A DNA stretch of 64,000 nucleotides from Myxococcota bacterium (lineage in GTDB: Bacteria; Myxococcota_A; UBA796; UBA9615; JAKLKC01): positions 97,777 through 161,776 of the forward strand of contig JAKLKC010000008.1 in the NCBI GenBank assembly GCA_023150875.1, written 5' to 3'. Under the pieces are notes generated by a model that saw only the letters and a list, made by a program, of their open reading frames with translations, had not been told where the DNA came from and did no database searches. This document shows positions 24,901 to 33,546 of this stretch, one piece after another (position 1 is the first letter of the stretch; each line of letters starts with the position of its first letter). The position numbers and the translations under genes were made by a program.

Positions 24901-26154
24901 GCGAGGTTCCTGCTCCCATCCGGGAACCGGGACACGCGCCTCCATCGACCAGGCACGCCCTTCGACGGGCCCCATGTCGTCCTGCAGCCGCCATCGCTGC
25001 GCCGAGACCACCGCGACCTTGGGGTCGCCGCCGGGGCGCCCCTCCTTCCGGCGAGCCTGCGCCAGGCCGTTGACCTCGATGTAGATCGCCTCCTCCTTCC
25101 CGTCGGCGATGGTCAGGGCCACTGTCGACCGGGCCCTGTCTCCGAGGAGGGGTCCGGCGCAGAGCAACACATCGGGACCGTCACGCCGGAGGCGGAGCAG
25201 GGGGCTGTCCTTCCCGCCCAACGGAACCCGCGTCCCGAGGGGATACTCCGCCGCGGTACAGGCCCCGTCCACCTTCCCCGGCGCTCCCCCGCCGTAGAGC
25301 ACACCCGACCATGGCGCGGCGGCGGGCCGGGAGGGCACGGGCACCGGCGTGGCCGCCGGGAGCGGGGCGGGGGAGTGACGCCCGGGCGTCTCAGCGGCAC
25401 CCCTGGGCTGCCCGCCCAGCACCCGGGTGGTCGCGCGCACCGAGCCCGGCACCGGCCACGACCCGAGCAGCGCGGCCGCCACGCTGGGCTCCTCGTTCAT
25501 GGTCGCGAGCACCTCCCGCCGGCCGAGCGCCTCCGACCACCATCGCACGCCGGCGACGAGGCCGTCGAAGCCGCCCCGTTCCTCCGTGGAGCCCAGCAGG
25601 AGGCGGGGCGAGCCCTCCGCCCGGGCCGGGGTCGCGGGGGGAGCCGATCCAGCGTGGGCCGGTGGGCCCGGCTCGGCAGAAGCTCCCGAGGAGGGGTGGC
25701 GGCGCTGCCCCAGCCCGCCATCCACCTCGCCATCCACGTAGACCAGCACCCGATCGGGTGCCTCGGCGACCACAGCCACGTGGTGCCAGCCGTCGTCCCA
25801 GCGCCGGATGCCCCGGACCTGGGCGCCGCTCGCGGTCCGCAGCCTCAGCGTCCCGCAGAGCCCGAGGCTCCAGCCTCCCGGTCCCTCGAGATCCAGCATA
25901 GGGCCGCATGCGCCGGACACGGCGCGGACCCACGCCTCGACCGTCGAGGGTGCGGACTCCGGAGGCGTCCTCCTTGGCAGGAGTGCCAGGTGGGCACCGG
26001 GCTCCAGGCGCACCGAGTGGGCCTCCGCCCGGCCCCACCTCGTCCCCGACGCGCCCGGCACAGCGCTCCCCAGGTGGGGAACCCCCACTCCGCACAGCGC
26101 CGACGACAGCACCAGCAGACCGATGGACAGCGACTCTCGCGACACGCCCCGCAT
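21964..26154 (-). CDS. Large secreted LamG-domain protein
   Basis: 1,396 residues. An N-terminal signal (SIGLLVLSSALCGVGVPHLG) is followed by a LamG/concanavalin-like domain at ~35-260 (STVEAWVRAVSG, DDGWHHVAVVAEAPDRVLVYVDG). Residues ~350-510 resemble a family 9-type carbohydrate-binding fold (EAIYIEVNG, WSMEARVPVPGWEQEPRDPRLSVRLDIVG). The remaining ~850 residues are beta-rich with many W/Y/P and no motif I recognise; one part mentions no catalytic triad. Start is the ATG at 26152-26154, giving the signal peptide, with GGGAGG upstream. The last 20 residues are Arg/Lys-rich. Likely a surface or secreted polysaccharide-binding protein. Confidence 0.75.
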   Translation of the reverse strand: MRGVSRESLSIGLLVLSSALCGVGVPHLGSAVPGASGTRWGRAEAHSVRLEPGAHLALLPRRTPPESAPSTVEAWVRAVSGACGPMLDLEGPGGWSLGLCGTLRLRTASGAQVRGIRRWDDGWHHVAVVAEAPDRVLVYVDGEVDGGLGQRRHPSSGASAEPGPPAHAGSAPPATPARAEGSPRLLLGSTEERGGFDGLVAGVRWWSEALGRREVLATMNEEPSVAAALLGSWPVPGSVRATTRVLGGQPRGAAETPGRHSPAPLPAATPVPVPSRPAAAPWSGVLYGGGAPGKVDGACTAAEYPLGTRVPLGGKDSPLLRLRRDGPDVLLCAGPLLGDRARSTVALTIADGKEEAIYIEVNGLAQARRKEGRPGGDPKVAVVSAQRWRLQDDMGPVEGRAWSMEARVPVPGWEQEPRDPRLSVRLDIVGEDGSKRVEAWPAAAKDDPRSSTHAVVLGSEPPPTEHVGRDADDTAGVTHYASKSSPTLAQANAACTIDGTLCDGSVADSACLPLMYDVEAKWPKVDPDVELTRGEGWVQEVKVSTLDSEWMHETHDLDMPFLPAPGYEWLLLSGANTMPIETESGEVPPSAWPFEGDHLTVYGRWIFDCGHSAKTELHPVVLLVRDRPGWRQTPGTDHLSPVTEVDLHFNSDPGGFSYDFPEGFTFRFDIPVPDHGGASGKARLPYYVVEERETDPLSEGMVGELGKVDATLHDDVLQFSYTVPPGTWRGNERLRIVAGNLVELAEKAPDPSSAPSLGDGRVFTFDTLTIRQDDLSMEPWLSTVGAGGHWTWLVWGQSTRDLVMGELLQMTSGILSGDPGLSNPAVVHLNRWIPWYPEDRYDDLTSVATSGYQQVALPDREFSDLANPLNWPGYIYATAWDLIDYETEGDGVEALSLSASASAATAVTPSADPLVFDRSGSDGGHLRFDLHWSVLPYPFLKAVAPDALLSDLGDEPSCGPSFASPSACPLVSESIQVPIEGEGSWLLPDRHFVVGPLTYADPSGRTVEVLGEDSEGIELSFDDFAEVSLTLNGGQPWTPAVVASMPEPWQVGGVSINGVVSGGVRGSFRHVWEFTRGALPPGAWHYSATVRYRWATLPPDWGEDEDRAGRVFDLLAPTAEESVGEAHLGHTYPIREHTFPEAWFHTVEDVDRYRIEVPKEPHTTKEPLLVSLACPYDQPATLTIEAPGALLEVEGWPAAEVSTLSVPTAKLTGPTVPVHVRSPDGRRHLYTLDVRWRGAVRYDRRECDLIRGFFEVTEHVGSMELSDQEVHVLGTRITLPDPTPDGLGVRTRHAVRSGPDGALAASLVMPAVMRLLTADGVLMAEGADTREGAGTALTVRGLEPGAVYVLETRGLRGAPRAKAAIVLRRDEGPAVRRGPRRRRRKVVNRRASRWGG

Positions 26155-26476
26155 GAGTGACACCTCCCGCGGGGGGTATGTACCACCTGAGCGATCCCCC
26201 CGTGAAGTGGCCCCAAGGCACCCTTTACCCGTCGCGCCCGGCCGGCAGAGTCCGGGCGGAGCGGCGAGCCTGCCCGGGGCCACCTCACCGCCCCCCAACC
26301 GCCGCACTCGGGGATCGCGGTCCCATCCAAGAACCAGTTCCTCGGCGAGGGGCCAGCGTTCAGCCCACGCCCGCCGACTCGTCGGACCCTCCGCCGTCCC
26401 GAGCCTCGGTGCGGCTCATGGCTCCGGCGACAAGGGATGCCTCGGCACCGGGCCCCACGCCGCCCTCCATCGTCCC
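26155..26476. other. Intergenic stretch, nothing recognised
   Basis: About 320 nt between the last permease gene of the exporter operon and the LamG gene, both on the minus strand. It must contain the exporter operon's 3' end and the promoter of the LamG gene. No hairpin with a T-tract or clear promoter was found. Confidence 0.4.
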
Positions 26477-27637
26477 CTACACCACTCGCTTCCTGAACCG
26501 CATCGACGCCACCACCAGGATCCCCATCCCCATGACCGCCAGGATGACGAGCTGGGGCCACAGGTCCGCCGCTCCCGCGCCGCGCAGGAGGTTTCCCCTC
26601 ACGATCTCGATGTACCATCGGAGGGGGTTGAGCCAGGTCACGGGCTGGAGCCAGTCAGGCATGGAGTGGATGGGAGTCATGTTGCCGCTCAGCAGCACCG
26701 CCGGCAGGATGAACAGGAAGCCGCCCATGAACGCCTGCTGCTGGCTCGTGCTCGCCGTCGAGATGAACAGGCCGATCCCGAGGGTGCTCATCAGGTAGAG
26801 GGCCGTCGCGCCGAACAGGAAGGTCAGGTCCCCGCGGATGGGCATCTCGAAGACCCACGCCCCCACCGTCACCGCCAGGGCCACGTCCAGGAGACCGACC
26901 ACCACGTAGGGGGCGAGCTTGCCCACCATCAGCACCGCCGGGCGGATGGGCGTCACCAGCACCTGCTCCAGCGTGCCCATCTCCCGCTCCCGGGCCAGGC
27001 CCATGGCGGTGACGATGGTGGTGATCATCAAGACCAGCATCGCCGCGATCCCCGGCACCATGTAGACCGCGGTGATGAGGCGCGGGTTGTAGGCGATCCG
27101 CGGCTCCATCCGGACCCCCGGCACCCGCGTCGTCGTCCCCAGGGCCGCGTCCCGGATCCGAAGGCGCTCCAGGGCCAGGTCCAGGGCCACCTCGCCGAAG
27201 TAGCGGCTCACCGCCCCCGCCGCCACCCCCGCCCGGGTGGGATCGGTGCCGTCCATGACCACCTGGAGCTGGGCGGGGCGGCCCCGGGCGAGGTCCCGGG
27301 ACAGCCCCCGGGGGATGATGATGGCCGCCTTGGCGACGTCGGCCTCCACCATCCGCTCCGCCTCCCCCTCGTCCCCCGCCCGGGCGACCTCCGTCAGGGT
27401 GCCGTCCGCCAGCAGGCCCGCGACGTAGCGCCGGCTTGCCGCGGAGTCGTCCCGGTCCACCACCACCGTCGGGACGTCGTCCACCTCGAAGTTCACCGCG
27501 TACGAGAACACGATGAGCTGGACCAGCGGCATGACCAGGAGCAGGAACATCACCCGCTTGTCGCGGACCGTCTGTCGCACCTCCTTCACCATCACCGCGA
27601 CGAGCTGGATCCAGAGCATCCGGGTGTCCATGGTCAC
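26477..27637 (-). CDS. ABC-2 type permease (YbhR-like), last gene of exporter operon
   Basis: 386 residues. One N-terminal membrane segment (VMFLLLVMPLVQLIVFSYAV), a ~140-residue periplasmic loop, then about five membrane segments including GLAREREMGTLEQVLVTPIR, the ABC-2 signature region, and YIEIVRGNLLRGAG near the end. Forms the membrane channel of an ABC exporter with the preceding permease. GTG at 27635-27637 was chosen since GGGAGAG lies 5 nt before it; an ATG two codons in is possible. 16 nt separate it from the upstream permease gene. Confidence 0.93.
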   Translation of the reverse strand: MTMDTRMLWIQLVAVMVKEVRQTVRDKRVMFLLLVMPLVQLIVFSYAVNFEVDDVPTVVVDRDDSAASRRYVAGLLADGTLTEVARAGDEGEAERMVEADVAKAAIIIPRGLSRDLARGRPAQLQVVMDGTDPTRAGVAAGAVSRYFGEVALDLALERLRIRDAALGTTTRVPGVRMEPRIAYNPRLITAVYMVPGIAAMLVLMITTIVTAMGLAREREMGTLEQVLVTPIRPAVLMVGKLAPYVVVGLLDVALAVTVGAWVFEMPIRGDLTFLFGATALYLMSTLGIGLFISTASTSQQQAFMGGFLFILPAVLLSGNMTPIHSMPDWLQPVTWLNPLRWYIEIVRGNLLRGAGAADLWPQLVILAVMGMGILVVASMRFRKRVV

Positions 27638-27653
27638 TTGCTCTCCCGGCGCA

Positions 27654-28790
27654 TCACGCGAGCCGCCGCTGGAATCGAACCGTGGACACCACCACCACCA
27701 GGGCCGCGAACCCCGACAGCGCCAGCAGGTCGGGCCAGATCTCGGCGATCCCGTTGCCCTTCAGCAGGATCCCCCGCAGGGCGTGGACGAAGTAGCGGGC
27801 GGGGATCGCCGCCGACACCGTCCGCAGCGGGAGGGGCATGTTCTCGATGGGGAACAGGAACCCCGAGAGGAGCATCGAGGGGAGCATGGAGCTCATCATC
27901 GCCCCCTGGGTCGCCACCATCTGGTTGCGGGTGACCACGGACACCAGGAGGCCCTGTCCCAGCATCCCCAGCATGAACAGCACCGCGACGACGCCGAGCA
28001 GGAAGAGGCTGCCCCGCATGGGGACATCGAAGACCCACGCCCCCATGGCCAGCACCAGAAGCACCTGGAGGCATCCGAGACCCAGGTAGGGCAGCAGCTT
28101 CCCGACCACGATCTCCAGGCGCCCCACCGGGGTGGCGAAGAGCTGCTCCATGGAGCCCCGCTCCCACTCCCGGGCCACCGTCAGGGCCGTGAGCAGCACC
28201 GAGACCATGGCCAGCACGTAGGCCATCAGCCCCGGCACCAGGTAGATCGCCGAGCGCCCCGTGGGGTTGAACCGCGTCCACGCCGACACCCGGAGCGGCG
28301 GCGCCGCCGAGAGGCCCCCCTCCCGCCGGATCCGCATCGTCGCCGCCTGGGCGATGGCGTCCGCCCGGGCCAGGGCCTGGGTGGTGGACATCCCGTCCGA
28401 CCCGTCGAAGACGACCTGCACCGGCACGTCCTCCCCCCGCGCCAGGTCCCGGGACAGCCCCTTCGGGATCACCAGGGCCGCCGCCGCGCCGCCCCGCCGC
28501 AGCAAGGGCTCGATCTCCGCCTCGGAGGCGAGGCTCGCCCCCTGGACGAAGTCGCCCGACGCGACGAAGTCCGCCACCAGCCGCCGCGACGCCTCGCTCT
28601 GGTCCCGGTCCACCACCGCCAGCGGGATCCGGTCGATGTCGAAGCTCACGCCGAAGCCGAACAGCAGCAGCATCACCACCGGCATCCCCAGGGCGAGGTA
28701 CAACACCCGGGGGTCCCGGCGGATGTGGGTCGCCTCCTTCGCCGCCAGGGCCCCCACCCGGATGAAGAACCGCGCGACGGGCTGTCTCAC
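27654..28790 (-). CDS. ABC-2 type permease (YbhS-like)
   Basis: 378 residues, same layout as the next gene: N-terminal membrane helix (YLALGMPVVMLLLFGFGVSF), periplasmic domain starting DIDRIPLAVVDRD, then five membrane segments with VAREWERGSMEQLFATPVGR. The GTG at 28788-28790 is preferred over one two codons upstream because AGGAG lies 5 nt before it and it overlaps the ATPase stop as GTGA. The two permeases probably form a heterodimer. Confidence 0.93.
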   Translation of the reverse strand: MRQPVARFFIRVGALAAKEATHIRRDPRVLYLALGMPVVMLLLFGFGVSFDIDRIPLAVVDRDQSEASRRLVADFVASGDFVQGASLASEAEIEPLLRRGGAAAALVIPKGLSRDLARGEDVPVQVVFDGSDGMSTTQALARADAIAQAATMRIRREGGLSAAPPLRVSAWTRFNPTGRSAIYLVPGLMAYVLAMVSVLLTALTVAREWERGSMEQLFATPVGRLEIVVGKLLPYLGLGCLQVLLVLAMGAWVFDVPMRGSLFLLGVVAVLFMLGMLGQGLLVSVVTRNQMVATQGAMMSSMLPSMLLSGFLFPIENMPLPLRTVSAAIPARYFVHALRGILLKGNGIAEIWPDLLALSGFAALVVVVSTVRFQRRLA

Positions 28791-29743
28791 TCCCACTCCT
28801 TTCCCCGCGCCACCACCGCGAGGAACACGTCCTCCAGCGTCGCCTCCACCGGCTCCGCCCCCGCCACCCGCGCGCCCCCCTCCCGCAGCGCCCCCAGGAC
28901 CCGAGCGTCGTCGCAGGTCCCGGTGTCGAAGCGCACGTGGACCCCGGCGCCGAAGGGCTCGGCGGCCATCACTCCCGGCACCTCCCGCGCCGTGGGGAGG
29001 GCCGCCACCAGCCCCTCGCCCCGGACGTCCAAGACCCGCCCCGGCACGTGGACCCTCTTCAGACCCGCCGGGTCGTCCAGGGCCACCAGGTGCCCGTCCA
29101 CCATCAGGCCGATCCGCGCGCAGTACTCGGCCTCGTCCATGTAGTGGGTGGTGACGAACACCGTCGTCCCCTCCCCCGCCAGCCGCCGGATGAGGCGCCA
29201 GAAGTCCCGGCGCGACACGGGGTCCACCCCCGCCGTGGGCTCATCCAGGAAGAGGATCTCGGGCCGGTGGAGCATGGCGCAGCCCAGGGCGAGCCTCTGG
29301 CGGATCCCCCCGGGGAGCTGGCCCGTGGTGGCGCCGCGGTACTCCGCCAGGCCCGTGAGGCCGACGATCTCCTCCATCCGATGTCTCAGGGGGCGCCGGG
29401 GGATCCCGTAGGCCCCCCCGAAGAACTCCATGTTCGCCTCCACGGTGAGGTCCAGGTACAGAGAGAACTTCTGAGACATGTATCCGATGGAGCGCTTCAC
29501 CCCTTCGGGGTCCCGGGAGATCCGGTGCCCCGCCACGGTGGCGTCCCCGCTGGTGGGCTGGAGCAGGCCGCAGAGCATCCGGATGGTGGTCGACTTGCCG
29601 GCCCCATTGGCGCCGAGCCAGCCGAAGATCTCCCCCCTCTCCACGTGGAAGCTCACCCGGTCCACGGCGCGGAACGGCCCGTAGTGGCGGCTCAGGTCCT
29701 CCACCACGATGGCGTGGTCGGGGGCGGTCGCGGGGGGATTCAT
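28787..29743 (-). CDS. ABC transporter ATPase, second subunit (YbhF C-half-like)
   Basis: 318 residues. Walker A is GANGAGKST, Walker B is EILFLDEPTAGVDP and the H-loop is FVTTHYMDEAE. The signature is LPGGIRQRL in place of LSGGQ, as in the second ATPase domain of YbhF-type proteins. The ~75-residue C-terminal tail is the DrrA-type regulatory extension. Start overlaps the stop of the first ATPase (ATGA, 29740-29743). Provides ATP hydrolysis on the cytoplasmic face. Confidence 0.94.
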   Translation of the reverse strand: MNPPATAPDHAIVVEDLSRHYGPFRAVDRVSFHVERGEIFGWLGANGAGKSTTIRMLCGLLQPTSGDATVAGHRISRDPEGVKRSIGYMSQKFSLYLDLTVEANMEFFGGAYGIPRRPLRHRMEEIVGLTGLAEYRGATTGQLPGGIRQRLALGCAMLHRPEILFLDEPTAGVDPVSRRDFWRLIRRLAGEGTTVFVTTHYMDEAEYCARIGLMVDGHLVALDDPAGLKRVHVPGRVLDVRGEGLVAALPTAREVPGVMAAEPFGAGVHVRFDTGTCDDARVLGALREGGARVAGAEPVEATLEDVFLAVVARGKEWE

Positions 29744-30654
29744 GCGACAGCCTCCTCCGCCATCCGGGCCAGGAAGAGGTCCTCGAAGTCTGCGTCCGCG
29801 GGGTGGAGGGAGGCCCCCGCGGCGGCCATCGCGTCCGCCACCCTTCCTCCCGCGCCCGGACGCACCACCACCCGGAGCCGGGCCCCGGCGGGGGAGGCCG
29901 CCACCACCTCGGGAAGGGCCGCCAGCGCGGCGTCGCAGGCGGAGCGGTCTCCGCCCTCCACCCGGTACACCTCGTGGTCGAAGCTCCGCACCAGGTCCCC
30001 CGGCACCCCCTCGGCGATGAGGCGCCCGCCGTGGATCAGGCCCACCCGGTGGCACCGCTCCGCCTCGTCCATGTAGGGGGTCGAGACCAGCACCGCCATG
30101 CCGTCCCCGACGAACTCGTACAGCAGGGCCCACAGCTCCCGCCGGCTCACGGGATCGACGCCGTTGGTGGGCTCGTCCAGGATCAGCACCCGGGGCTGGT
30201 GCAGCAGGGCGCAGGCCAGGGCCAGCTTCTTGTACATCCCGCCGCTCAGGGCGTCCGCCCGGCGCTTGGTGAAGGGCGACAGGCGGGTGATGTGCAGCAG
30301 CCGCTCCGACCGCTCCCGGAACACCGCCCGGGGCAGGCAGAAGAGGCGTCCGAAGAAGCGCAGGTTCTCCTCGATGGAGAGGTCTCCGTACAGGCTGTAC
30401 TGCTGGGGCATCAGCCCCAGGGACTCCCGCACCGCCGCCCCCTCCCGGACGGGGTCGCGGCCCAGGACCCGGGCCTGGCCGGAGCCGGGCAGGAGGAGCC
30501 CCGCCAGGGTGCGGATGGCGGTGGTCTTGCCCGCGGCGTCGGGCCCCACCAGGCCGAAGAGCTCCCCCGGGTGGACCGCGAAGCTCAGGCCCCTGAGCGC
30601 CTGCACGGCGCCGAAGCTCCGGACGAGTTCCCGGGCCTGGAGGGCGGGCTCCAC
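29740..30654 (-). CDS. ABC transporter ATPase, first subunit (YbhF N-half-like)
   Basis: 304 residues. Walker A is GPDAAGKTT, the signature is LSGGMYKKL, Walker B is RVLILDEPTNGVDP and the H-loop is LVSTPYMDEAE, with Pro in place of the usual His of the switch loop (ST-P-Y against TTHY in the partner). This suggests a degenerate site in one half of the ATPase pair, as in asymmetric ABC exporters. GTG start lies 1 nt after the HlyD-type gene's stop. In E. coli YbhF the two halves are a single polypeptide. Confidence 0.93.
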   Translation of the reverse strand: MEPALQARELVRSFGAVQALRGLSFAVHPGELFGLVGPDAAGKTTAIRTLAGLLLPGSGQARVLGRDPVREGAAVRESLGLMPQQYSLYGDLSIEENLRFFGRLFCLPRAVFRERSERLLHITRLSPFTKRRADALSGGMYKKLALACALLHQPRVLILDEPTNGVDPVSRRELWALLYEFVGDGMAVLVSTPYMDEAERCHRVGLIHGGRLIAEGVPGDLVRSFDHEVYRVEGGDRSACDAALAALPEVVAASPAGARLRVVVRPGAGGRVADAMAAAGASLHPADADFEDLFLARMAEEAVA

Positions 30655-30655
30655 C

Positions 30656-31696
30656 TCAGCGCTCCGTGCCGGGGAGGGTGATCTGGACCGGCATCCCCGG
30701 GCGCAGGCGGCCGTCGGCGTTGTCCAGGACGACCTCCACCGGGTACACCAGACGGTCCCGATCGGTGCGGGTCTGGATGTTCCGGGGGGTGAACTCCGCC
30801 CGGGTGGACACCGTCGCCACCCGACCCTTCCAGCTCTGCCCCGGCCAGGCGTCGGCCTCCACCACCGCCTCGGCCCCGGACTTCACCGCCGCCAGCTCGG
30901 CGTTGGGCAGGTAGAAGGTCGCCTCCACCCGGGCCAGGTCCACCAGGCGAACCAGGGGCATCCCCAGCGGCGCCAGCTCGCCGGGCTCGTACATCACGTC
31001 GTCCACCACGGCGTCCCGGGGCGAGGTGACGTCGCACTCGGCCACCAGGAGCCGGGCCCGGGACACCGCCGCCTCCCCCGCCTCCACCGCCAGCCGCGCC
31101 GCCTCGGCCTGGGCGGCGGCCGCCTCGCTTTGGGAGCGCGCCGCCCTCGCCTGGGCCTCTCCGGCCTTGCCCGACGCCCCCGCCGCCTTCGCCTGCCCGT
31201 CCAGGCCCGACGCCTGGGCGCGGGTCTGGTCCCGGGAGGCCAGGGGCACGTCGTCCTGGAGGGCGTCCAGCCGGTCGGCCTGGCGCGCCACGGCGTCCCT
31301 CTGGGCGGCCACCGCCTGGGCCTGGGCGCGGGCGGCCTCGGCGGCGGCGCTGGCGGCGTCCCGCTGGCCCCGGGCGGCGGCGGCGACCGCCCCGGCGGCG
31401 TCGGCCTGGGCCCGGGCGGCGGCCAGCTTCGCCTCGGCCTCGGAGAGCACGGCCACCGCGTCGGAGCAGTCCAGGCGGAGCAGCAGGTCCCCCCGCTTCA
31501 CCGTCTGCCCCCGGGCGACGTTCACCTCCAGGATCCGCGCCGCGACCCGGGCGGCCAGGTCCACCTCCGTCCCCTCGATCACCCCCGAGCCCCGGGAAGG
31601 CCCGTGGAGCACCTCCTCCTGCTCGTTCACCTTCGCTCCGATCAGGCCCGCGAGCGCCAGGGCGAGGGCCGCGAGGACGACGAGGATCCGCTTCAT
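30656..31696 (-). CDS. HlyD-family membrane-fusion protein (YbhG-like)
   Basis: 346 residues. A single N-terminal membrane anchor (ILVVLAALALALAGLIGA), a biotinyl-lipoyl-like part (GTEVDLAARVAARILEVNVA), a long Ala/Glu/Gln-rich coiled coil at ~90-215, and the second lipoyl half and beta-barrel (VTSPRDAVVDDVMYEPGELA). It would join the ABC-2 pump to the outer-membrane TolC-like channel encoded divergently. First gene of the five-gene operon; GGAG lies 7 nt before the ATG. The substrate is unknown. Confidence 0.93.
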   Translation of the reverse strand: MKRILVVLAALALALAGLIGAKVNEQEEVLHGPSRGSGVIEGTEVDLAARVAARILEVNVARGQTVKRGDLLLRLDCSDAVAVLSEAEAKLAAARAQADAAGAVAAAARGQRDAASAAAEAARAQAQAVAAQRDAVARQADRLDALQDDVPLASRDQTRAQASGLDGQAKAAGASGKAGEAQARAARSQSEAAAAQAEAARLAVEAGEAAVSRARLLVAECDVTSPRDAVVDDVMYEPGELAPLGMPLVRLVDLARVEATFYLPNAELAAVKSGAEAVVEADAWPGQSWKGRVATVSTRAEFTPRNIQTRTDRDRLVYPVEVVLDNADGRLRPGMPVQITLPGTER

Positions 31697-32091
31697 TCGC
31701 TGCTCCGGGGTGCCGGCGTCCGCGCCGGGCCGGTGGTCCGCTGAGCAACGGCCGTGCCGGGCTTGCGGCGAGGAAGGCGCGTCCACCGCCTATGGGCTGA
31801 TACTCCTTTACTTCCGGTGGGTTGCACGCCGGCGGGGCGAGGGTGCACCGTCGCACGGCTCCCCGCTCGCCCGCGCCCACGGACGGGGGTGTAAGGAGAT
31901 CCGACACCCCTCGTTCGGGGATCCGAACGTGGGGACGGGGGACGGGGACGCCGGACGGGAGTCCGGACGCGCGGATCCCAGCCACGACCGAGGAGGGCGG
32001 CGCGGGGTGCGGAGCGGGCACGGGCCTTGCTGAACGGGCCGGTGGCTCCGTCCCGGCCGCCCGCCGCGGCCGGCGGAGGCCCGGAGGTCGG
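31697..32091. promoter_or_regulatory. Divergent promoter region between exporter operon and TolC-like gene
   Basis: 395 nt with no gene separate the two start codons, enough for two promoters and shared control. A short CCCC-N6-GGGG dyad lies near 31910. No sigma-54 type GG-N10-GC box was found, although an NtrC-type activator gene lies in the plus-strand unit. Exact sites are not resolved. Confidence 0.4.
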
Positions 32092-33504
32092 ATGCGGAAC
32101 GTGGGATGGTGGGCGGTGTTCGCCGGGGCGGCCCTCGGGCTCTCCCCGGGATCGGCTGGCGCGGCCGAGGCTCCGTCGTTCGGGGCGGCGGCCGGGGACG
32201 AGGCCGATCCCGAGACCGTGCCCCTCGCCGAGGCCCTCCTTCGGCTGGACTCCGGGAACCTCACCCTGGAGCAGGCCCGGGCCCGGGCGGACGAGGCGTG
32301 GGGGGTGGCGCGGCAGGCGACCGCCGCGGTGCTGCCGGTGCTCTCCGCCACCGGCGCCTACGTGCGCAACAACGAGGAGGCGAAGCTCTCCATGTCCGAT
32401 GTCTTCGGGACGGTGGAGGACGCCATCTCGGGCCTCGTGGGCGTGCCGGTGGAGCTGGACACGTCCGCGCTGCCCGACGACACGGTCATCCAGCCCCTGG
32501 AGGCGTTCACCGCGACCCTGGGGGCGAGGCTCCCCCTGTTCGCCGCCCAGTCATACGCGGACATCGCCGCGGCCCGGGCGGCGGCCCGGGCGGCGGAGGC
32601 GGGGATCGAGGTGGCCCGGCAGCAGCTCGAGTCCGCCTTCGTCCAGGCGGCGTGGACGGCCGGCGCCGCCGAGGGCTACGTCCGGGCGGGCGAGAGGGCC
32701 CTCGCCAGCGCCGAGGCCCACCGGGACGCCGCGACCCGGGCCGCCCGGGCGGGGACGGGGACCTCCCTGGCGGTGCTCCAGGCCGAGGCGGAGGTGGTGC
32801 GCCGGCGCGGCGACGTCGCCGAGGCCCGGGCGGGGATCCGCAAGGCGTGGAGGGCCCTGGGCTCCCTGCTGGGGGAGGACCGCCCCGTCCGGGTGGACGT
32901 GTCGGCGCTGGAGGCGGCGGAGGACGCCGCCGGGGACGCCGCCGGCCTCGTGGAGGACGCCCTGCTGCGCCGCCCCGAGCTGCGGGTCCAGGACTCCCTC
33001 CGCAAGGCCGCCCGCCTGCAGGTGGACTCCGCGGGGCTGCGCGCCCTGCCCACCCTGTCGGCGACCTTCGGCTGGAGCGCCTCGTCGGTGGACTTCGTGA
33101 CGGGGGAGTCCACGGCCTGGCGCCTCTCCCTCGACCTGTCCTGGACCCTGTACGACGGGGGGTTCCGGTACGGTCGCCTGCGCCAGGCCCGCGCCCAGGC
33201 CCGGGCGGCGGAGGCGGCCCTGCGGGACCAGCGGGTGCAGGTGTCGCGGCAGGTCCGGGACGCGCTGGCCGACCTCGGCGTCTCACGCGAACGGCTGGTG
33301 CTGGCGGAAAAGCAGAGGGCCCTGGCGGAGGAGGCGGACCGCACGGCGCGCCGGGGGTTCGAGAACGGGGTGGTCTCCTCGCTGGACGCCCTGGACGCCA
33401 GCACCCGCCTCTTCCAGGCGGACGTCGGCCTGGAGGACGCCCGGGCGAGGGTGGGGCGGGCGGCGGCGGCCCTGCGCCAGGCCCGGGGCGTGGGCCAGCG
33501 CTAG
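32092..33504 (+). CDS. TolC-like outer-membrane efflux protein
   Basis: 470 residues. A signal peptide ends near GSAGAAEAP. Two internally related halves of long helices follow (AAARAAARAAEAGIEVARQQ, RAAEAALRDQRVQVSRQVRD), with the conserved LSLDLSWTLYDGG of TolC-type proteins at ~340. It would form the trimeric outer-membrane channel for the divergent YbhGFSR-like pump. ATG at 32092 with GGAGG 4 nt upstream; earlier in-frame starts lack a ribosome-binding site and would spoil the signal peptide. Confidence 0.92.
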   Translation: MRNVGWWAVFAGAALGLSPGSAGAAEAPSFGAAAGDEADPETVPLAEALLRLDSGNLTLEQARARADEAWGVARQATAAVLPVLSATGAYVRNNEEAKLSMSDVFGTVEDAISGLVGVPVELDTSALPDDTVIQPLEAFTATLGARLPLFAAQSYADIAAARAAARAAEAGIEVARQQLESAFVQAAWTAGAAEGYVRAGERALASAEAHRDAATRAARAGTGTSLAVLQAEAEVVRRRGDVAEARAGIRKAWRALGSLLGEDRPVRVDVSALEAAEDAAGDAAGLVEDALLRRPELRVQDSLRKAARLQVDSAGLRALPTLSATFGWSASSVDFVTGESTAWRLSLDLSWTLYDGGFRYGRLRQARAQARAAEAALRDQRVQVSRQVRDALADLGVSRERLVLAEKQRALAEEADRTARRGFENGVVSSLDALDASTRLFQADVGLEDARARVGRAAAALRQARGVGQR

Positions 33505-33546
33505 CGGGCTGTGGGCGACGTTCGACACCGGCCGGCGGAGGGACCT

